A stretch of 64,000 nucleotides of DNA from Tigriopus japonicus. Taxonomy: Eukaryota; Arthropoda; Copepoda; Harpacticoida; Harpacticidae. Location: positions 36,927 to 100,926 of the forward strand of contig JAAGOF010000131.1 in the NCBI GenBank assembly GCA_010645155.1, read 5' to 3'. Both the position numbers and the translations under genes were made by a program. This document shows, in pieces, positions 1-10,867 of this stretch (the first letter of the stretch is position 1; every line of letters begins with the position of its first letter). A model generated the notes under the pieces. It was given only the letters and a program-made list of their open reading frames with translations. It made no database searches and was not told where the DNA came from.

Positions 1-2
1 AC

Positions 3-572
3 AACACAGGGCCAAATATGCTGGCACAGATAATGGAGCTCATTCTACATTCCAAAACGAAGATATTCATAGAGTCAATTGACATCCAAAAAATGTTTCT
101 TTCCGTTCGGTTATCAAAAGAATCTGATAAAGACATGGTTCGTTACGTGTGGGCTCCTCCCGGCGACAGGGAACCCAAGGTGTATCGTTTTACGCGTTTA
201 CCCTTCGGATGTATTTGCAGCCCGTTCTTGGCCATGAGATGCTTGCGGGAAACAGCCCGGCAGTGGGAAAACGTGTATCCAAAAGCGGTAAAAATTATTT
301 TGGAAAAAACGTACATGGACGATATCCTAATTGTAGCGGACACGCCTAAAGAAATGGTCACGGTTATTCGGGAGATTCTAGCTATTCTGGAGAGCGGTGG
401 ATTTTTTGGCCACAAAATTACGGCCAATTACCCGCCTATTTTGGATGCGTCTGATCAATCAAGGGTGGAAAGATCAGATATCATTTCTCTGTTGGGCTTG
501 AAGCTGAATTATAAGACAGACATGTTTCACTTTGACTTGGACGATAAATTCAAGCAATTTGAAGGTAACGAG
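3..572 (+). pseudogene. BEL/Pao retrotransposon pol, reverse transcriptase part (5' end outside window)
   Basis: Reverse transcriptase of a BEL/Pao-type LTR retrotransposon, entering from outside the window. Visible motifs are the palm segment DIQKMFLSVRL, the stretch YRFTRLPFGCICSPFLAM and the catalytic YMDD box (312-323), followed by a thumb-like LLGLKLNY segment. The F-x-LPFG-x-x-x-SPF arrangement is typical of BEL/Pao rather than Gypsy or Copia. The frame is open from the window edge to 572, where a solo LTR interrupts it. The same frame resumes at 1842. I read it as a dead copy because of that insertion and a later frameshift. Its gag and protease would lie before base 1. Confidence 0.85.
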
Positions 573-1836
573 TGTTCCGTCCGCTTTCTGGCCAATTGGT
601 CATTTGATTTTAATTGTAACCAGATAACACGAATGTAGAAGACTGAACTATTTGTAGCGTAGAATTGTCAAGATCCAGTGAGAAGTTTCATTCATGTTCT
701 GGCCCAGATCAAAGAAGAAACCGAACCTTGACCACTTCCAACCGTCTGTGGACTGAAACAGCGAGAATAAGAGGATCCAGGGTGATAAGACAGATCGGTC
801 AACCCAAGATCAATCATACGGGAAGAGACAGATCTGGTAATCCAAGATGTCACAAGGTGGGTCGAAATTGACCACGAAGACGGACGGTTAGACTCACAAC
901 GCGAATAAACTGAAACACACGGATGAAGTCACCTACAGAAAAGACGACAGTCACAACCCAGGACTCGACAAGGATAGACATCCAAATCGAGCTCTTGAAA
1001 CGAAAGTCACCATCTTTGATCTCTTGATCAAGATTCATCTCCTTTGGCAGAGCTGTGTTGTTGTTGTTGTTGCGTGGAACATTGAAGTTTGTAGAAGTGC
1101 CTGAAGAGTGGGACCTGTGCGGATAAGGACAGAGATAGCCAACGTTTGGAGTCGGGAACCCAGGAAGCCGTGCCAAAGGACCTGGGAAGTGCATCAGTGT
1201 AAAAGTGCACCTTCAGAGTGGATCACTCCATTATTCAAACCTGGACCTTCAATCCGGTTGAGTAATGTAACCCGTGGATCTCCATTGGACCAACCTTCAT
1301 CCGTCAAGAGCAGTAGGACAAAACCATTTCGCAATTGTGTTTTTATGTAAATGTGTGTACCTTTTTCCCCGGCCTTGCAAGTTCCCCCTTTTTATTTGAG
1401 CCAGACAGCTGATAGGAGGTGATTTCTTTTGTTGTCCTTATATGTGTTTGAGGATCAATAAAGTAGATTGAACTAAAAGTTCATTTCATGGTATGCAAAG
1501 CAGATATCAAGAGTTAGACTCAGGCGTAGAGATCGACTTTGGTAGAAACGCATTAGACTTGGAGTGTGACCACAAACTTGGTAGGAGTTCAACCAGTTTG
1601 TCTCCATAGTCCAGATAGTGAGTGTAGGGCAGGTCGAAAGAAGACGGCCCCAGCATCATTCACAAACCGGAGGCCTTAAGATAGGTCTAACAAATTCAAG
1701 CCCAGGTATTAGGTGTTCTCTTTCAGCTATCGAGGCATCAAACTTAGTGCCTGGGTCAAAGGATGCCTATTCGGTTCTACTCCAATTTTTGGGAATCAAA
1801 CGTCAGGGCCTTTCAACCCTGATTGTGGACGGAACA
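573..1836. mobile_element. Solo LTR inserted in BEL/Pao pol, with 5-bp target duplication
   Basis: A 1264-bp insertion begins TGTTCCGTCC and ends with its exact reverse complement GGACGGAACA, so it has the TG...CA ends of an LTR. It is flanked by a perfect 5-bp direct repeat ACGAG (568-572 and 1837-1841). An AATAAA signal (1457-1462), preceded by a T-rich stretch, suits the R region of a plus-strand LTR. There is no internal coding region, so it looks like a solo LTR left by LTR-LTR recombination. Short open frames inside it (for example around 1618-1848) match nothing I know. The 5-bp duplication fits BEL/Pao or some Gypsy families; the family is undetermined. Confidence 0.82.
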
Positions 1837-1841
1837 ACGAG

Positions 1842-2390
1842 CAAATAATCACCCGACGCATGATTGTCTCGTTAGCAAGTCAGGTCTTTGATACCCATGG
1901 CTTTGTCTCTCCTTATGTCATTAGGTTCAAGCGGATTTTGCCCATGTTAAGGCAAAACAAGACAGGGTGGGACGACAACCTTTGACAGTAACTCACAACC
2001 AATCCGAATCCAACCCGGGCCCTGACTCAGTCGTCCAAGAAGCGATTCAGCTATTTAGGCAGTGGATAAAGCAAATTCCCACATTGAAGCAATTTTGCTT
2101 TCCACGATGGATCCGAGGATCTATTGTATACTTAGCCATCTTTTGCGATGCCAGCACTATGGGCATGGGTGTGGCGGCCTATTTGGTTTCAGAAATTGGA
2201 CTTGGACAGAGAACCTCTCAATTAGCGTTTTCGAAGAGTTCCTTAATGCCAAAGAACTTGCGAAATGGGGCTAAGGCTCAAGATGCTCTCACAATCGCGC
2301 GGGCCGAATTAATTGGTCTGCTAATGGCGGTTTATATGGGAAAGTATCTACTGCAAGCATATGCAAGCACAATGAGGCATGCAGGGGGAG
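1842..2390 (+). pseudogene. BEL/Pao pol continuation: RT end and RNase H
   Basis: This continues the pol gene that begins at the window edge. Immediately after the 5-bp duplication the reading frame resumes in the same phase with an RRM-x-x-SLASQVFD-x-x-GFVSP segment, the BEL/Pao signature at the RT/RNase H join. The frame then stops near 1983 after a GWDD motif and continues in another frame from about 1967 with FCDAS (RNase H first Asp) and an ARAEL motif (Glu), ending near 2390. The rest of RNase H and the integrase are missing. What follows is unrelated and on the other strand. Confidence 0.8.
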
Positions 2391-2439
2391 GTTTAAGTGA
2401 TTTCTTCAAAAATCTTATCGCGGGCGGATGAAATAAGAG

Positions 2440-2830
2440 AAAAGATCCTCAACTCTCCTCAAATGTTTCAAGCTCGGTTTTCTGCCCGTCCAAGCTTCAT
2501 AAGGCGTCTTGTCGATCAAAGCCTTGGTTGGCCCGCGATTTCTTAAATAAGTCGCCGTTGAAATCACTTCCCCCAAAATCGCAGGGGCTACCTTCCATCC
2601 ACTAACATGGCTCGAGTTGTCTTGACCAGAGTGCGATTTTTACGTTCAGCAACACCATTCTGCTCAGGAGTTCGAGGTATCGTCAGTATATGTCGCACTC
2701 CTTCCTTGACAAGATACTCTTCAAATTGATCCGAAGCATACTCGCCCCCCGTTATCGGTTTGGAGCACCTTCAATTGACACTCGGACTCCCTCTCTACTA
2801 ACGCTTTCCACTCCACACAGTACCACAGCC
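2440..2830 (-). pseudogene. Copia-type integrase fragment
   Basis: Read on the minus strand, this stretch gives the Ty1/copia integrase core. It has an EWKALVERE-like segment, TDNGG (second catalytic Asp), EYASDQFEEYLVKEGV, then PEQNGVAERKNRTLV carrying the catalytic Glu, and finally a TKALIDKTPYEAW segment typical of the end of the copia core. Frameshifts lie after TDNGG and again near 2595-2600, so it is not functional. No gag, protease or RT of this element is nearby; it is an isolated remnant. Confidence 0.8.
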
Positions 2831-3935
2831 ATTAGAATCTCGAAAACAAAATCGGACACGGAATCTTGCCTTGAATCTGGGCAGAGAAGCCAGATAGATT
2901 TTGTTTGGTCTGATTCACGAGTTATTTTCTTGTTCGATTGTACCATAAAAATGTTTGTAAAGTTCCAAACATTGCTCATGGTGCCTATTGGTCTTTTGTT
3001 TGAAACTTATGTTTTGAATGAGACAGTTTTGCTATTTATGATTTACACTGGAGCAAATCAAAGTCATCTTCTTCAGGCGCTTCAGGCGCAGACAAACGGA
3101 ATATTATTAAAAATGGTAGTTTGTTTACAAACCACGTCTGAAAGACTTTTTTGTATATGTTTCTGGCGATTCTGGGATAAAAATGTAGATCGGTAAATTA
3201 TTACTCATTTCTTAGCAATATTAAAAAGCCTCTAATGAAGGACATCTCCAATTTTAGCTGAACAGCGGTCTCATAAGAGCTGGTTCCCTATTTTGTATGT
3301 TCAATCAAAATTTGCGTCTATAAAAGTGATTTAACTCATTTTAAGCTGTTCTATAAATGAAATGTAGAGGCAGGAATGTAAGTGCTAAATGACTCGATCT
3401 TTGGATGATGGCATCACTAACAAAATTGAACATTGAAGGAGGTAAATGTCATGGGGTCCTTCCAATTCATTTGAATGCATGATTATGTATGAATAAACCA
3501 AAGGATTAATTCCATTCATCAAGGAGAGCCACCCATAACAAATAGATAGCATGTGATGTACATAGAATTGTAGAAAATTACCACAAAAATGAGCGGGAGA
3601 CAAAAAATCTGACTGGGAACGAAATTAATTGGTCCATTATCGATGTTTTGAGTTTAGATCAAGATCAAGGGTTTTACCCGGCTTTACCTAATATCCAGGG
3701 CAGTTGTAACCTAATTACAGCAATCCGTTCTTTTTTTACAAAAGAAACTGTAATGCCATTAAATTACAAAAATGTAATTGAAACGACCAAAAAACTAAAA
3801 AAGTATTCGTTACTTTTCCAAGATTAATTGCTAACAATTATTACCGATATTTGAAGCAGTAATTATGTTTATTATTATGGGCATTATGTAAAAAAACTGG
3901 CCTTTTCGGCAAAGTACTTTTGTAACTGTGATTTT
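2831..3935. other. Non-coding stretch, no recognisable feature
   Basis: About 1.1 kb of AT-rich sequence between a Copia fragment and a Gypsy element. I see no conserved protein segment on either strand, no terminal repeats and no RNA gene. Short open frames (for example minus strand 3385-3603) have no recognisable features. Confidence 0.5.
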
Positions 3936-3939
3936 GTGT

Positions 3940-4935
3940 CAGGCTGTGGAAAAGATTTCCGATGAGGAGGCTGCCGCGGACGAATTTTCTGTCAAGTTTG
4001 AGAAATTAGAGGATACCTTTCATGGTTTCAACGACCAATTGGATCCGAGAACAACAAGTGGATCGGAAAACAATGGATGGTTTGAGTTTGACAACCAGCT
4101 CTGCGCTTAAGCCATCGGATTTGGAAGTTGATGTAAGTCTTTCGGAGTTTAAGGCGTGGCGAAAGTCCTTTGAGGATTTTCATGTCTCTAATCGGATGGA
4201 ACAATTTACAAATCGGGAGCAAAGGGCCTACCTGCGGTCTTGTTTATCATTGCGAGTGGTTCAAACTTTGGAAGTACTTCTTGAAGTACGGGATGATGAG
4301 CCGGTGAACGACGTATTAGATCAGCTGGAAAAGTACTTTGCGTCCACTATTAACCTGATGACCCGACGGGTTCATTTCCAACGATGCTCCCAAAAAGAGG
4401 GTGAAAGATTTGGTGATTACTTCATTCGATTAAAACTTCTTGGAGATAATGCACAACTTGACCACTTATTTTGACTTAACTTTAACTAATTAATTAAATT
4501 TTGACTCTAACTTTAAATTAACTTGACCTCCTATTAGGATCGTTTGTCGGGACACATTATGTGCACTGTTGCGAAAAAAAGCCTTCAAGTCGAACTTTTG
4601 AAAATGGAAGATCATTCCTTGTCTGCAGTGAAAGCAAAGTGTTTAGCTTGGGAGTCGGCAGCGGATAACCAAAGAGCATTAGAACCAGATTTTGTGACGG
4701 CTTTTCAAACGTCATCCTACAGAAAAGCCATCGCACAAGAGCAAATCTCTCACCCCATCAGTCTTGCTTCAGCTGTGGGAATAGTAGGCATTCCAAAGAA
4801 AACTGTCCTGCCAAAAATATACGATGCCTCAATTGCGAACGGATTGGACATTTTGCTCGATACTGCCCTTCGAAATACGTTGAAGGTCGCACAATTGATC
4901 GGGAGGCATCAGTTTCCACTAGAGCAATAACCATT
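3940..4935 (+). pseudogene. Gypsy A gag (capsid and two CCHC zinc knuckles)
   Basis: The capsid part (4022-4474) is a charged, helical gag-like stretch with the FxAWRKSFEDF / YLRSCL pattern of arthropod Gypsy gags. It stops at 4472. An AT-rich insert of about 65 bp follows (4475-4538), and the gag sense resumes at 4540. In a different frame from the long open one, two CCHC knuckles are clear at 4765-4866: CFSCGNSRHSKENC and CLNCERIGHFARYC, both C-x2-C-x4-H-x4-C. At least one frameshift is therefore needed between capsid and knuckles. Confidence 0.78.
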
Positions 4936-4947
4936 CACCAGGCAAAG

Positions 4948-6225
4948 GTGAATCAAGTTCGGCAAACCCCTTTGGCAAAGGTGTCCATTTGTCAAGGCGA
5001 GAAGTCCTTTGAGAATGAGGTACTCCCAGATACGGGATCCACTGAAACCATCATTTCACAACGTATTGTTGAAGACCACGGATTGCCATTCAACGAGGAT
5101 CTCAGTCTTGTCAAAAATATCGTCGCCGCAGGAGGTGAATCACTAATCTGTTCTGGTACTATTGATGTGAAAATTAGCTGGTTACATCATAGTATACTTG
5201 TAAGAGGGTATGTTACCCCAAGTATTCAGGAATTCCTCCTATCTTGGCATACACTTATGAGTTTGGATATTATACCAACTACATTTCCTTATTCTTATGC
5301 CGACGCATTAACGTATGGCAAGAACAAGAATGAACGAACTTTAATAGTTGAATGCGATTCGGATCCAAAGCCATTAGAAGTGGAATTATTCAAGAAGAAT
5401 ATCTTAATGACATATGAAGATGTGTTTGACTCTACGACTTCTTTCAAGGCAATGACAGGACCCGCCATACACATTTATCTCAACCCGATTCCTGAAAATG
5501 AACGTCCACAGCAATGCCTAGTGGCAAGACAAATACCATATGCTTACCGTGAACCCACCGAAGTAGAAGTGATGCAAATGGAAGAAAAGGGTATCATAAA
5601 ATCGGTAGATGAACCAACCGAGTGGGTATCCCCGTTTGTGGTGGTGGGTAAACCGGACGGAGGTGTCCTCATTGTGGTGGATTATACAAGCCTTAATAAG
5701 TTCGTGAAAAGGCCACTACACCCGTTTCCGCCGCCCCAAGAAATCACGTCTTCTATTCCCGCGTCGGCCAAATGGTTCGCTACCATGGATGCAACCAAGG
5801 GATATTGACAAATACCGCTCGACCCCGAAAGCCAGTTACTTACCACGTTCATGACTCAATGGGGTCGTAAGTGCTTTACTCGGGCACCGATGGGATGAAG
5901 CTGCTCCGGTGATGAGTATTGCAGGAGAGTGGATCTTGCGCTTGAGGGAATTCCTAATTTGCGCAAAGTGGTGGATGATATTTTGGTATTTGAGGATTCT
6001 TTTCAGGAACTCAAAAAGATTATCGAGCAAGTTATGGTTCGATGTCGTGAAAACCAAATCACCCTATCAGAAAGCAAACTAAAGATTGGCACTAATGTGA
6101 AGTTTGTAGGCTTCATCGTCGGACGCGATGGGGTGTCCCCTGATCCGGACAAGATTCAAGCGATATTAGAGTTCTCTGTTCCACAAAATATTAAAAAATT
6201 CAAAAAGTCCATAGACCTGAGGAAT
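4948..6225 (+). pseudogene. Gypsy A protease and reverse transcriptase
   Basis: The protease active site DTGS is at 5029-5040. The RT follows with the typical Gypsy order: a GIIKSVDEPTEWVSPFVVV segment, a DYTSLNKFVKRP segment and a FATMDATKGY segment, where the frame ends in TGA (5806-5808) at a position that is normally Trp in this family. RT sense continues in shifted frames: a FTRAPMG segment near 5875, then VVDDIL (catalytic YxDD equivalent) and a GFIVGRDGVSPDPDKI segment up to about 6180. The stop and the shifts abolish a single polyprotein. Confidence 0.82.
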
Positions 6226-6715
6226 TTTTTGATATTGAAACCATCAAAGAATTCATTTGCTCTGGAAAATCGACGAGTGACATCAAAAAACTTCATCCAG
6301 ATCATGTTGCTCGTTCCTATCTAAATTTTTGGGATCGTTCGTCTGTTGAGGGTGGTTTGATTTTGTTGGATGGTTCCAGAGTAATTGTGCCACCTTCAGC
6401 CCGCGGGGAAGCTCTTCGCCGGCTTCATATCCATCATCAAGGAATAACCCGTCCATATGCCAGGGCCAAAGTTATGATTTTTTTGTCATGGAATGATTAA
6501 TGACATCAATCAAATTATCACTGGATGCGATTTGTGCCAACAATTTTGTTCGAGTCAGTGTCGTGAACCAATTCAATCGGATGCTCCCGTTTCTCGACCT
6601 TTTGAATCTGTATCGGCGGATATCTATGAACATTCCTCACAGTATTTCTTGGTCTACGGGGAGGGGCAGAAGTATCCAGACAAAACTTGGATGACGTATA
6701 TCTCCTGAAGCAAGA
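6226..6715 (+). pseudogene. Gypsy A integrase N-terminal part
   Basis: After a deletion junction, the sequence encodes the H2C2 zinc-binding domain of a Gypsy integrase (LHIHHQGITRPYARAK ... CDLCQQF) and then the start of the catalytic core (PFESVSADIYEHSSQYFLVY). The first core Asp is visible; the rest of the core is missing beyond 6715. The frame is shifted once relative to the upstream RT. Confidence 0.75.
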
Positions 6716-7028
6716 GGAATATTTTTATTTCCCGCGTTTTTCTGGTTTGACCAAAAACCGGTTTTGAATGTGTTGCCGCCTAAAATAACTATCACCGAAT
6801 AAGTTCACATATATATATTCAACAAGGCTCACTCGTGTAGTTAATAACAAGATTAAGCTTTAACAAAAATGTCGACAGAGTGGGGCTTTGACGGCTCAAT
6901 TCCAAAATGGCGGGCGAGTTTTGCGCTTAAACAAATCTGGCAGCTTCTCCCCCTCTCGCAACCTCGAAAGACGCGCCGAATTCAAATTCTGAGGAGCGGG
7001 CGTCAATATCTGGCTCCCTCCAAAGCCT
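6716..7028. other. Unassigned stretch, possible 3' LTR side of antisense BEL copy
   Basis: This lies between the truncated Gypsy A integrase and the antisense BEL/Pao pol tail. Read on the minus strand it follows the pol stop directly, where a 3' LTR would be expected. I cannot see both LTR ends, so this is position-based inference only. Confidence 0.25.
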
Positions 7029-7298
7029 TCATGGTTTGGAAATCTGTTCATCCTCTTCCAGACTCCCAGCCGGGTCCAAATCACTTACTGGCAGGAACAG
7101 GATGAGTTTGTTCACGGGTCTATGATATTCTGGCGTGGTGAACTTTCGGATATTCCCGGGGTTCCGATCTCCAACTCGAATCCTCACACTGCGGACGTCA
7201 CCATTTCCGTCCGGAAAGACCTCCAGAATTCGGGCTAATCTCCAAGCATAAAAATCAAAGTCAAAACCGTCCGCGGAACGTCCTTGCGCTTGGTGCAA
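7029..7298 (-). pseudogene. BEL/Pao pol C-terminal tail
   Basis: On the minus strand this encodes AWRLARILEVFPDGNGDVRSVRIRV and then RPVNKLILFLPVSD. This is the conserved end of BEL/Pao pol (the region after the integrase core, usually W-x-LGR-V-x-x-x-x-PG-x-DG-x-VR-x-V-x-V ... RPV-x-KL-x-LLP). Only about 89 codons remain. It is antisense to all elements around it and appears to be a separate BEL copy from the one at the window start. Confidence 0.75.
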
Positions 7299-7486
7299 AG
7301 GGCACGATCATTGGATAAATCAGTGTCCGTTCAAAGGAAAACAATAAGTATTTTAGTCTGGATAAGCCTTTGTCGTTTCGAGCCAAGACTTGCTTTTTGT
7401 CAAAAAGATTAGTATAAATGTTTGAACTTTCTAGTTCAAGAATTTCCGTTGTCCGACTGGTTCAGTAGCATTTTTATGGAACAAAG

Positions 7487-9730
7487 TTGTATTATAACGT
7501 ATCATTACGAGTTTTCGTTGTTTTTATTTCGGGACGCACTCAATATTTCGAACTACGCTGTTTGTTGAAAAAATTGAACAGTCTTTGTATTTTTCCTCAA
7601 ATAGGGGTTTCCATCGGTATTGCAAATAGTGGCCAAAATTCCCATGACCGAACACACACCCAAAAGCGGGAGGGTTGTATAGACCCTCGTGTGCCAGGAA
7701 GGATTCATCGGTCTGAATTCAGGGAGTATTGGGTTAAGACGTTAAAGGCTTCAGAGATGCACTTATCAATTCTTGAAGAGGGATACAAACTTCCTTTCAT
7801 CAAATTTCCACCACAATCAGAGCGACCCAATAATCGTTCGGCTTTGGATCCCGAAAATTTCGAGTTTGTATGTCAAGCTATCGACGATCACGTCAAAGTT
7901 GGAGCCGTCAAAAGAGTTCAAAATGTACCCCACATCGTTCTACCGTTACAAGTCGCCGCCCCAATAGGGCGCAAAAAGCGTTTAATCACCGATGCTTCGA
8001 GGCAGCTAAACCCCTTTTTAAAACAAAAGTCAATAAAACTGGACAATCTGCATTGCATTGCCAGTTGCGTGAAGCAATATTCGTGGTTCGGGGTGATGGA
8101 TTTGTCCTCCGGTTATTATCACATAAAGATTCACCCGCCGCACACCAAATACTTGGGGTTTGCTTGGGTGGGGAGAGACAAAATCAAGAAATATTACGTT
8201 TGGACCATTGCGTTTTTGGGGTTGTCACCTCTAGTGAACGCATTCACGAAGATTCAAAGACCCATCATTGCATTCCTGAGACTCCAAGGGATTCAATGTT
8301 ACATTTACATCGACGATATGATCGTCTTTGGAGACTCGAAGCAGACATGTAGGGCAAATATGGAGAAGGCCCGCGAAGTATGGTGGAACTCGGGGTGGAT
8401 CGAAAATGTAGCAAAAGCGAAAGAGCCAACGCAGGAGGGAGAGTTTCTCGGGCTGGTTATGAATACAAAGACTTTGACTTTTCACGTACCTCAAGCCAAG
8501 AAAGATTTCATTGCGACGTTATGCTTCAATGTAGCAAAAAACTCACATTGGCATGTGAAGGTTTTGGCCAGCGTGTATGGGAAACTCCTCGCAAACCTAT
8601 TAGCCACAGGTCCAAAATTGTTATTGCTTACAAGAAAAGGTTTAAAAGCGATAGCACAAGCCGAGACCTGGGACGTAATGTTACCTATGGAAAACTTGAG
8701 TCAAGAGTTGTTATACTTGGCGGAACATTTCAAGAGCTTAGATGGTTACCCCATGACTCAAGAACACAATAAAGTGGCCACTGCAGAATTGCAAACAGCA
8801 TCGGATGCCTCGGGGAAAGCAGTAGCGGTAGTGAGAATCGTCTGCAATCAAGGAGTGCAGCATTGTCGCCATGTAGGGCGATGTGGTTTTGGGGTGGCTG
8901 TGGAGCCCTTCAGTCCGGAAGAACAAGCGTACAGTAGTACGTGGAGAGAACTACGAGGGTTGTTGTTACTATTCCAAGCTCAGCCCACTCAATTAATGCG
9001 GAAAACTGTGGTTCACTGGACCGACTCACAAAATGTGGAACGCATCATGGCAAAAGGTTCCAATTCTGAAGAACTTCAGAATATGGCTCTAGCTATATAT
9101 ACGGCAGCGAAGCATCTGACCACAGACTTGCGAGTCATTTGGCGACCTCGATCAGATCCAAGACTACAGCTAGCAGATGATTTCAGCAGAGCAGTGGATA
9201 TGGAAGATTACGGCATAGACGATAATAGCTTCCAGTATTTGCAATTCATCGCAGGACAGAGGTTCGATTTCGATCTTTTTGCGTCAGATAGCAATTCTCG
9301 GACCAAGAAATTTGCGTCAATTTTAGCGTCAAATCATGCGCAACTGCGGGATGCTTTTACACATTCATGGTCCCAATTGGGGTTTTGCTACGCTCACCCA
9401 CCAGTGAAATTAGTGGGCGCCACGATCAAAAAGATCGTATCGGATGGGGCCAAGGGCATCCTGATTATTCCATTGTGGAGAACTATGAAAGATTGGTTGG
9501 TAGTCTGCTCAGACGGAGTTCATTTTAATAAGGTATTTCGGAGAGGAACGGCCTTAAGACCTTTTTATCATAAAGGACCGAATGTCATTAGCACCACCTT
9601 TCAAGGTTTCCCAGGTTTCAGCACACTGGCTCTCGAATTCGACGGTACACGACCCAACCCATTTGCAAGTGCAAAAATGCCAGAAATGTGCTCTTTACAA
9701 GGTTGTAATGCCTGTATTTCCTCTCTGTAG
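7487..9730 (+). CDS. DIRS-like reverse transcriptase / RNase H polyprotein, open throughout
   Basis: A 747-codon open frame without internal stops. It contains an N-terminal RT region, a WFGVMDLSSGYYHIKI palm motif (about residues 203-218), the catalytic YIDD box (8306-8317, residues 274-277), RNase H with SDASG, a W-R-E-L segment and HWTDSQN, then a DDFSRA motif. The DIRS-type tail after RNase H is present (FDLFASDSNSRTKKFAS ... ILIIPLW). The frame opens with a TTG-type codon. Its first ATG is at 7757 (about residue 91), so translation may depend on a lost upstream gag frame. An open frame of this size amid dead elements suggests recent insertion. Confidence 0.85.
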   Translation: MYYNVSLRVFVVFISGRTQYFELRCLLKKLNSLCIFPQIGVSIGIANSGQNSHDRTHTQKREGCIDPRVPGRIHRSEFREYWVKTLKASEMHLSILEEGYKLPFIKFPPQSERPNNRSALDPENFEFVCQAIDDHVKVGAVKRVQNVPHIVLPLQVAAPIGRKKRLITDASRQLNPFLKQKSIKLDNLHCIASCVKQYSWFGVMDLSSGYYHIKIHPPHTKYLGFAWVGRDKIKKYYVWTIAFLGLSPLVNAFTKIQRPIIAFLRLQGIQCYIYIDDMIVFGDSKQTCRANMEKAREVWWNSGWIENVAKAKEPTQEGEFLGLVMNTKTLTFHVPQAKKDFIATLCFNVAKNSHWHVKVLASVYGKLLANLLATGPKLLLLTRKGLKAIAQAETWDVMLPMENLSQELLYLAEHFKSLDGYPMTQEHNKVATAELQTASDASGKAVAVVRIVCNQGVQHCRHVGRCGFGVAVEPFSPEEQAYSSTWRELRGLLLLFQAQPTQLMRKTVVHWTDSQNVERIMAKGSNSEELQNMALAIYTAAKHLTTDLRVIWRPRSDPRLQLADDFSRAVDMEDYGIDDNSFQYLQFIAGQRFDFDLFASDSNSRTKKFASILASNHAQLRDAFTHSWSQLGFCYAHPPVKLVGATIKKIVSDGAKGILIIPLWRTMKDWLVVCSDGVHFNKVFRRGTALRPFYHKGPNVISTTFQGFPGFSTLALEFDGTRPNPFASAKMPEMCSLQGCNACISSL

Positions 9731-9749
9731 GGATACCAGTAGCGTTTGA

Positions 9750-10846
9750 TAAACAAACACTGATATCAAGAATCGCTCGAGAAAGACAACGCAAGTTTTC
9801 ACACATCACTTCAAAAGCTCAAGCAAGACAGCTCATTCAGGATAACCAAACCCATTTTCCGCATCAAGACACCAATATGTATTCAAACTTACAAGACATT
9901 GAGAGAAAGGCGTGGGAGCTCAAGTTGAATTCCAAAACAGTCTACTTGGATTTCATATGACCGTTCTTTCCAAAAATTTATCACCTGGTGCAACAATTCT
10001 CAATTAGCGAGTTTGCCAGCCAGTTCAAAGACGGTCGAGTTATATTTAACGAATTTGGCCGTATCTAAAGAAACAGTTTCCCCGGTGGAACTCGCAATCG
10101 CAGCCATTGGAGCAAAGCACAAGTTACACGACTTCAAAAATCCCTGTGATCACGTGGCAATCACAACATTATTACAAGGCATCAAGAGGAGATTTGGAAA
10201 GCCACCATTTCAACGCCACGCTATCACAAAAGCAGAATTACAAAAGCTCCTGAGGTATTGGCTGTCTCCCACTCAACAGACCGGATCTATTATCGCTTGG
10301 CGCTCGGCATGGTTGGAATCCATGCTTTACCACGCATCGGCTCGTTGGAACGACATGAGCAGGTTGAGAGTGGATAATCTGGTACTAGCTGAAGAAAAAT
10401 TGGATATCCACTTTCTCACCAGGAAAAACGATCAAACTCATCGGGGACATGTAGTTACCCTTTCAAGCTCGGAGTCCGTTTTTTGCCCAGTAGCGTTGAC
10501 CCGAGGCTACTTGGAAAGATTGGGATCAGGGTTTAGTGGTTATCTCCTACCTCAAATATTTCAATCAAAAGGAACACTGATCATCAATGGAGAAAAGCAA
10601 GCTTCTTACCAAACTTGCCGGAAGGAACAGATCATAGCTCTGAAAGCGGTAGGACTAGACCCCTCTATTTTTGGGCTCCACAGCGGGAGAAATGGAAGCA
10701 CAGTAATTCTTCGAGACGTTCAATTCTCCATGCCATCCATCGCTCGCCGAGTAGGCTGGGCGCCGGGTAGCCGATCGGTTTATAGATATGCTAAAATGGC
10801 GAACAACGAATTTCGGAAAATGAATCAAGCGTTGAAGTTGGAATAA
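9750..10846 (+). pseudogene. Tyrosine recombinase of the DIRS-like element, one frameshift
   Basis: This is the enzyme that would integrate the circular DNA copy by site-specific recombination. The long frame (10013-10846, 277 codons) carries the catalytic pattern of tyrosine recombinases: Arg in a HASARWNDMSRL segment, the H-x-x-R box as LHSGRNGS, and the nucleophile Tyr in GWAPGSRSVYRY. The N-terminal DNA-binding part (about 9930-10012) is in the same frame and reads into a WISYDRSFQKFITWC-like segment. Further upstream (9750-9925) the sense is in another frame that ends in TGA near 9958, so one frameshift separates the ends. It could also be a base-calling error in the assembly. Confidence 0.8.
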
Positions 10847-10867
10847 TAATACTGTTGCTATTACTAT

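Larger units (their letters stand above)
3940..6715 (+). mobile_element. Gypsy (Ty3) retrotransposon A, internally deleted and truncated
   Basis: Ordered remnants of a Gypsy-type element: gag with two zinc knuckles, aspartic protease, reverse transcriptase, then a direct jump to the integrase zinc-binding domain. RNase H and the RT connection domain are missing (junction about 6200-6230), and the integrase stops in the early core near 6715. No LTR is recognisable at either end. Several stops and frameshifts show it is dead. Confidence 0.85.

Noticed and set aside
1618..1848. 76-codon frame taken for part of the BEL polyprotein
   Set aside because: It lies almost wholly within the solo LTR, whose ends and target duplication are clear.
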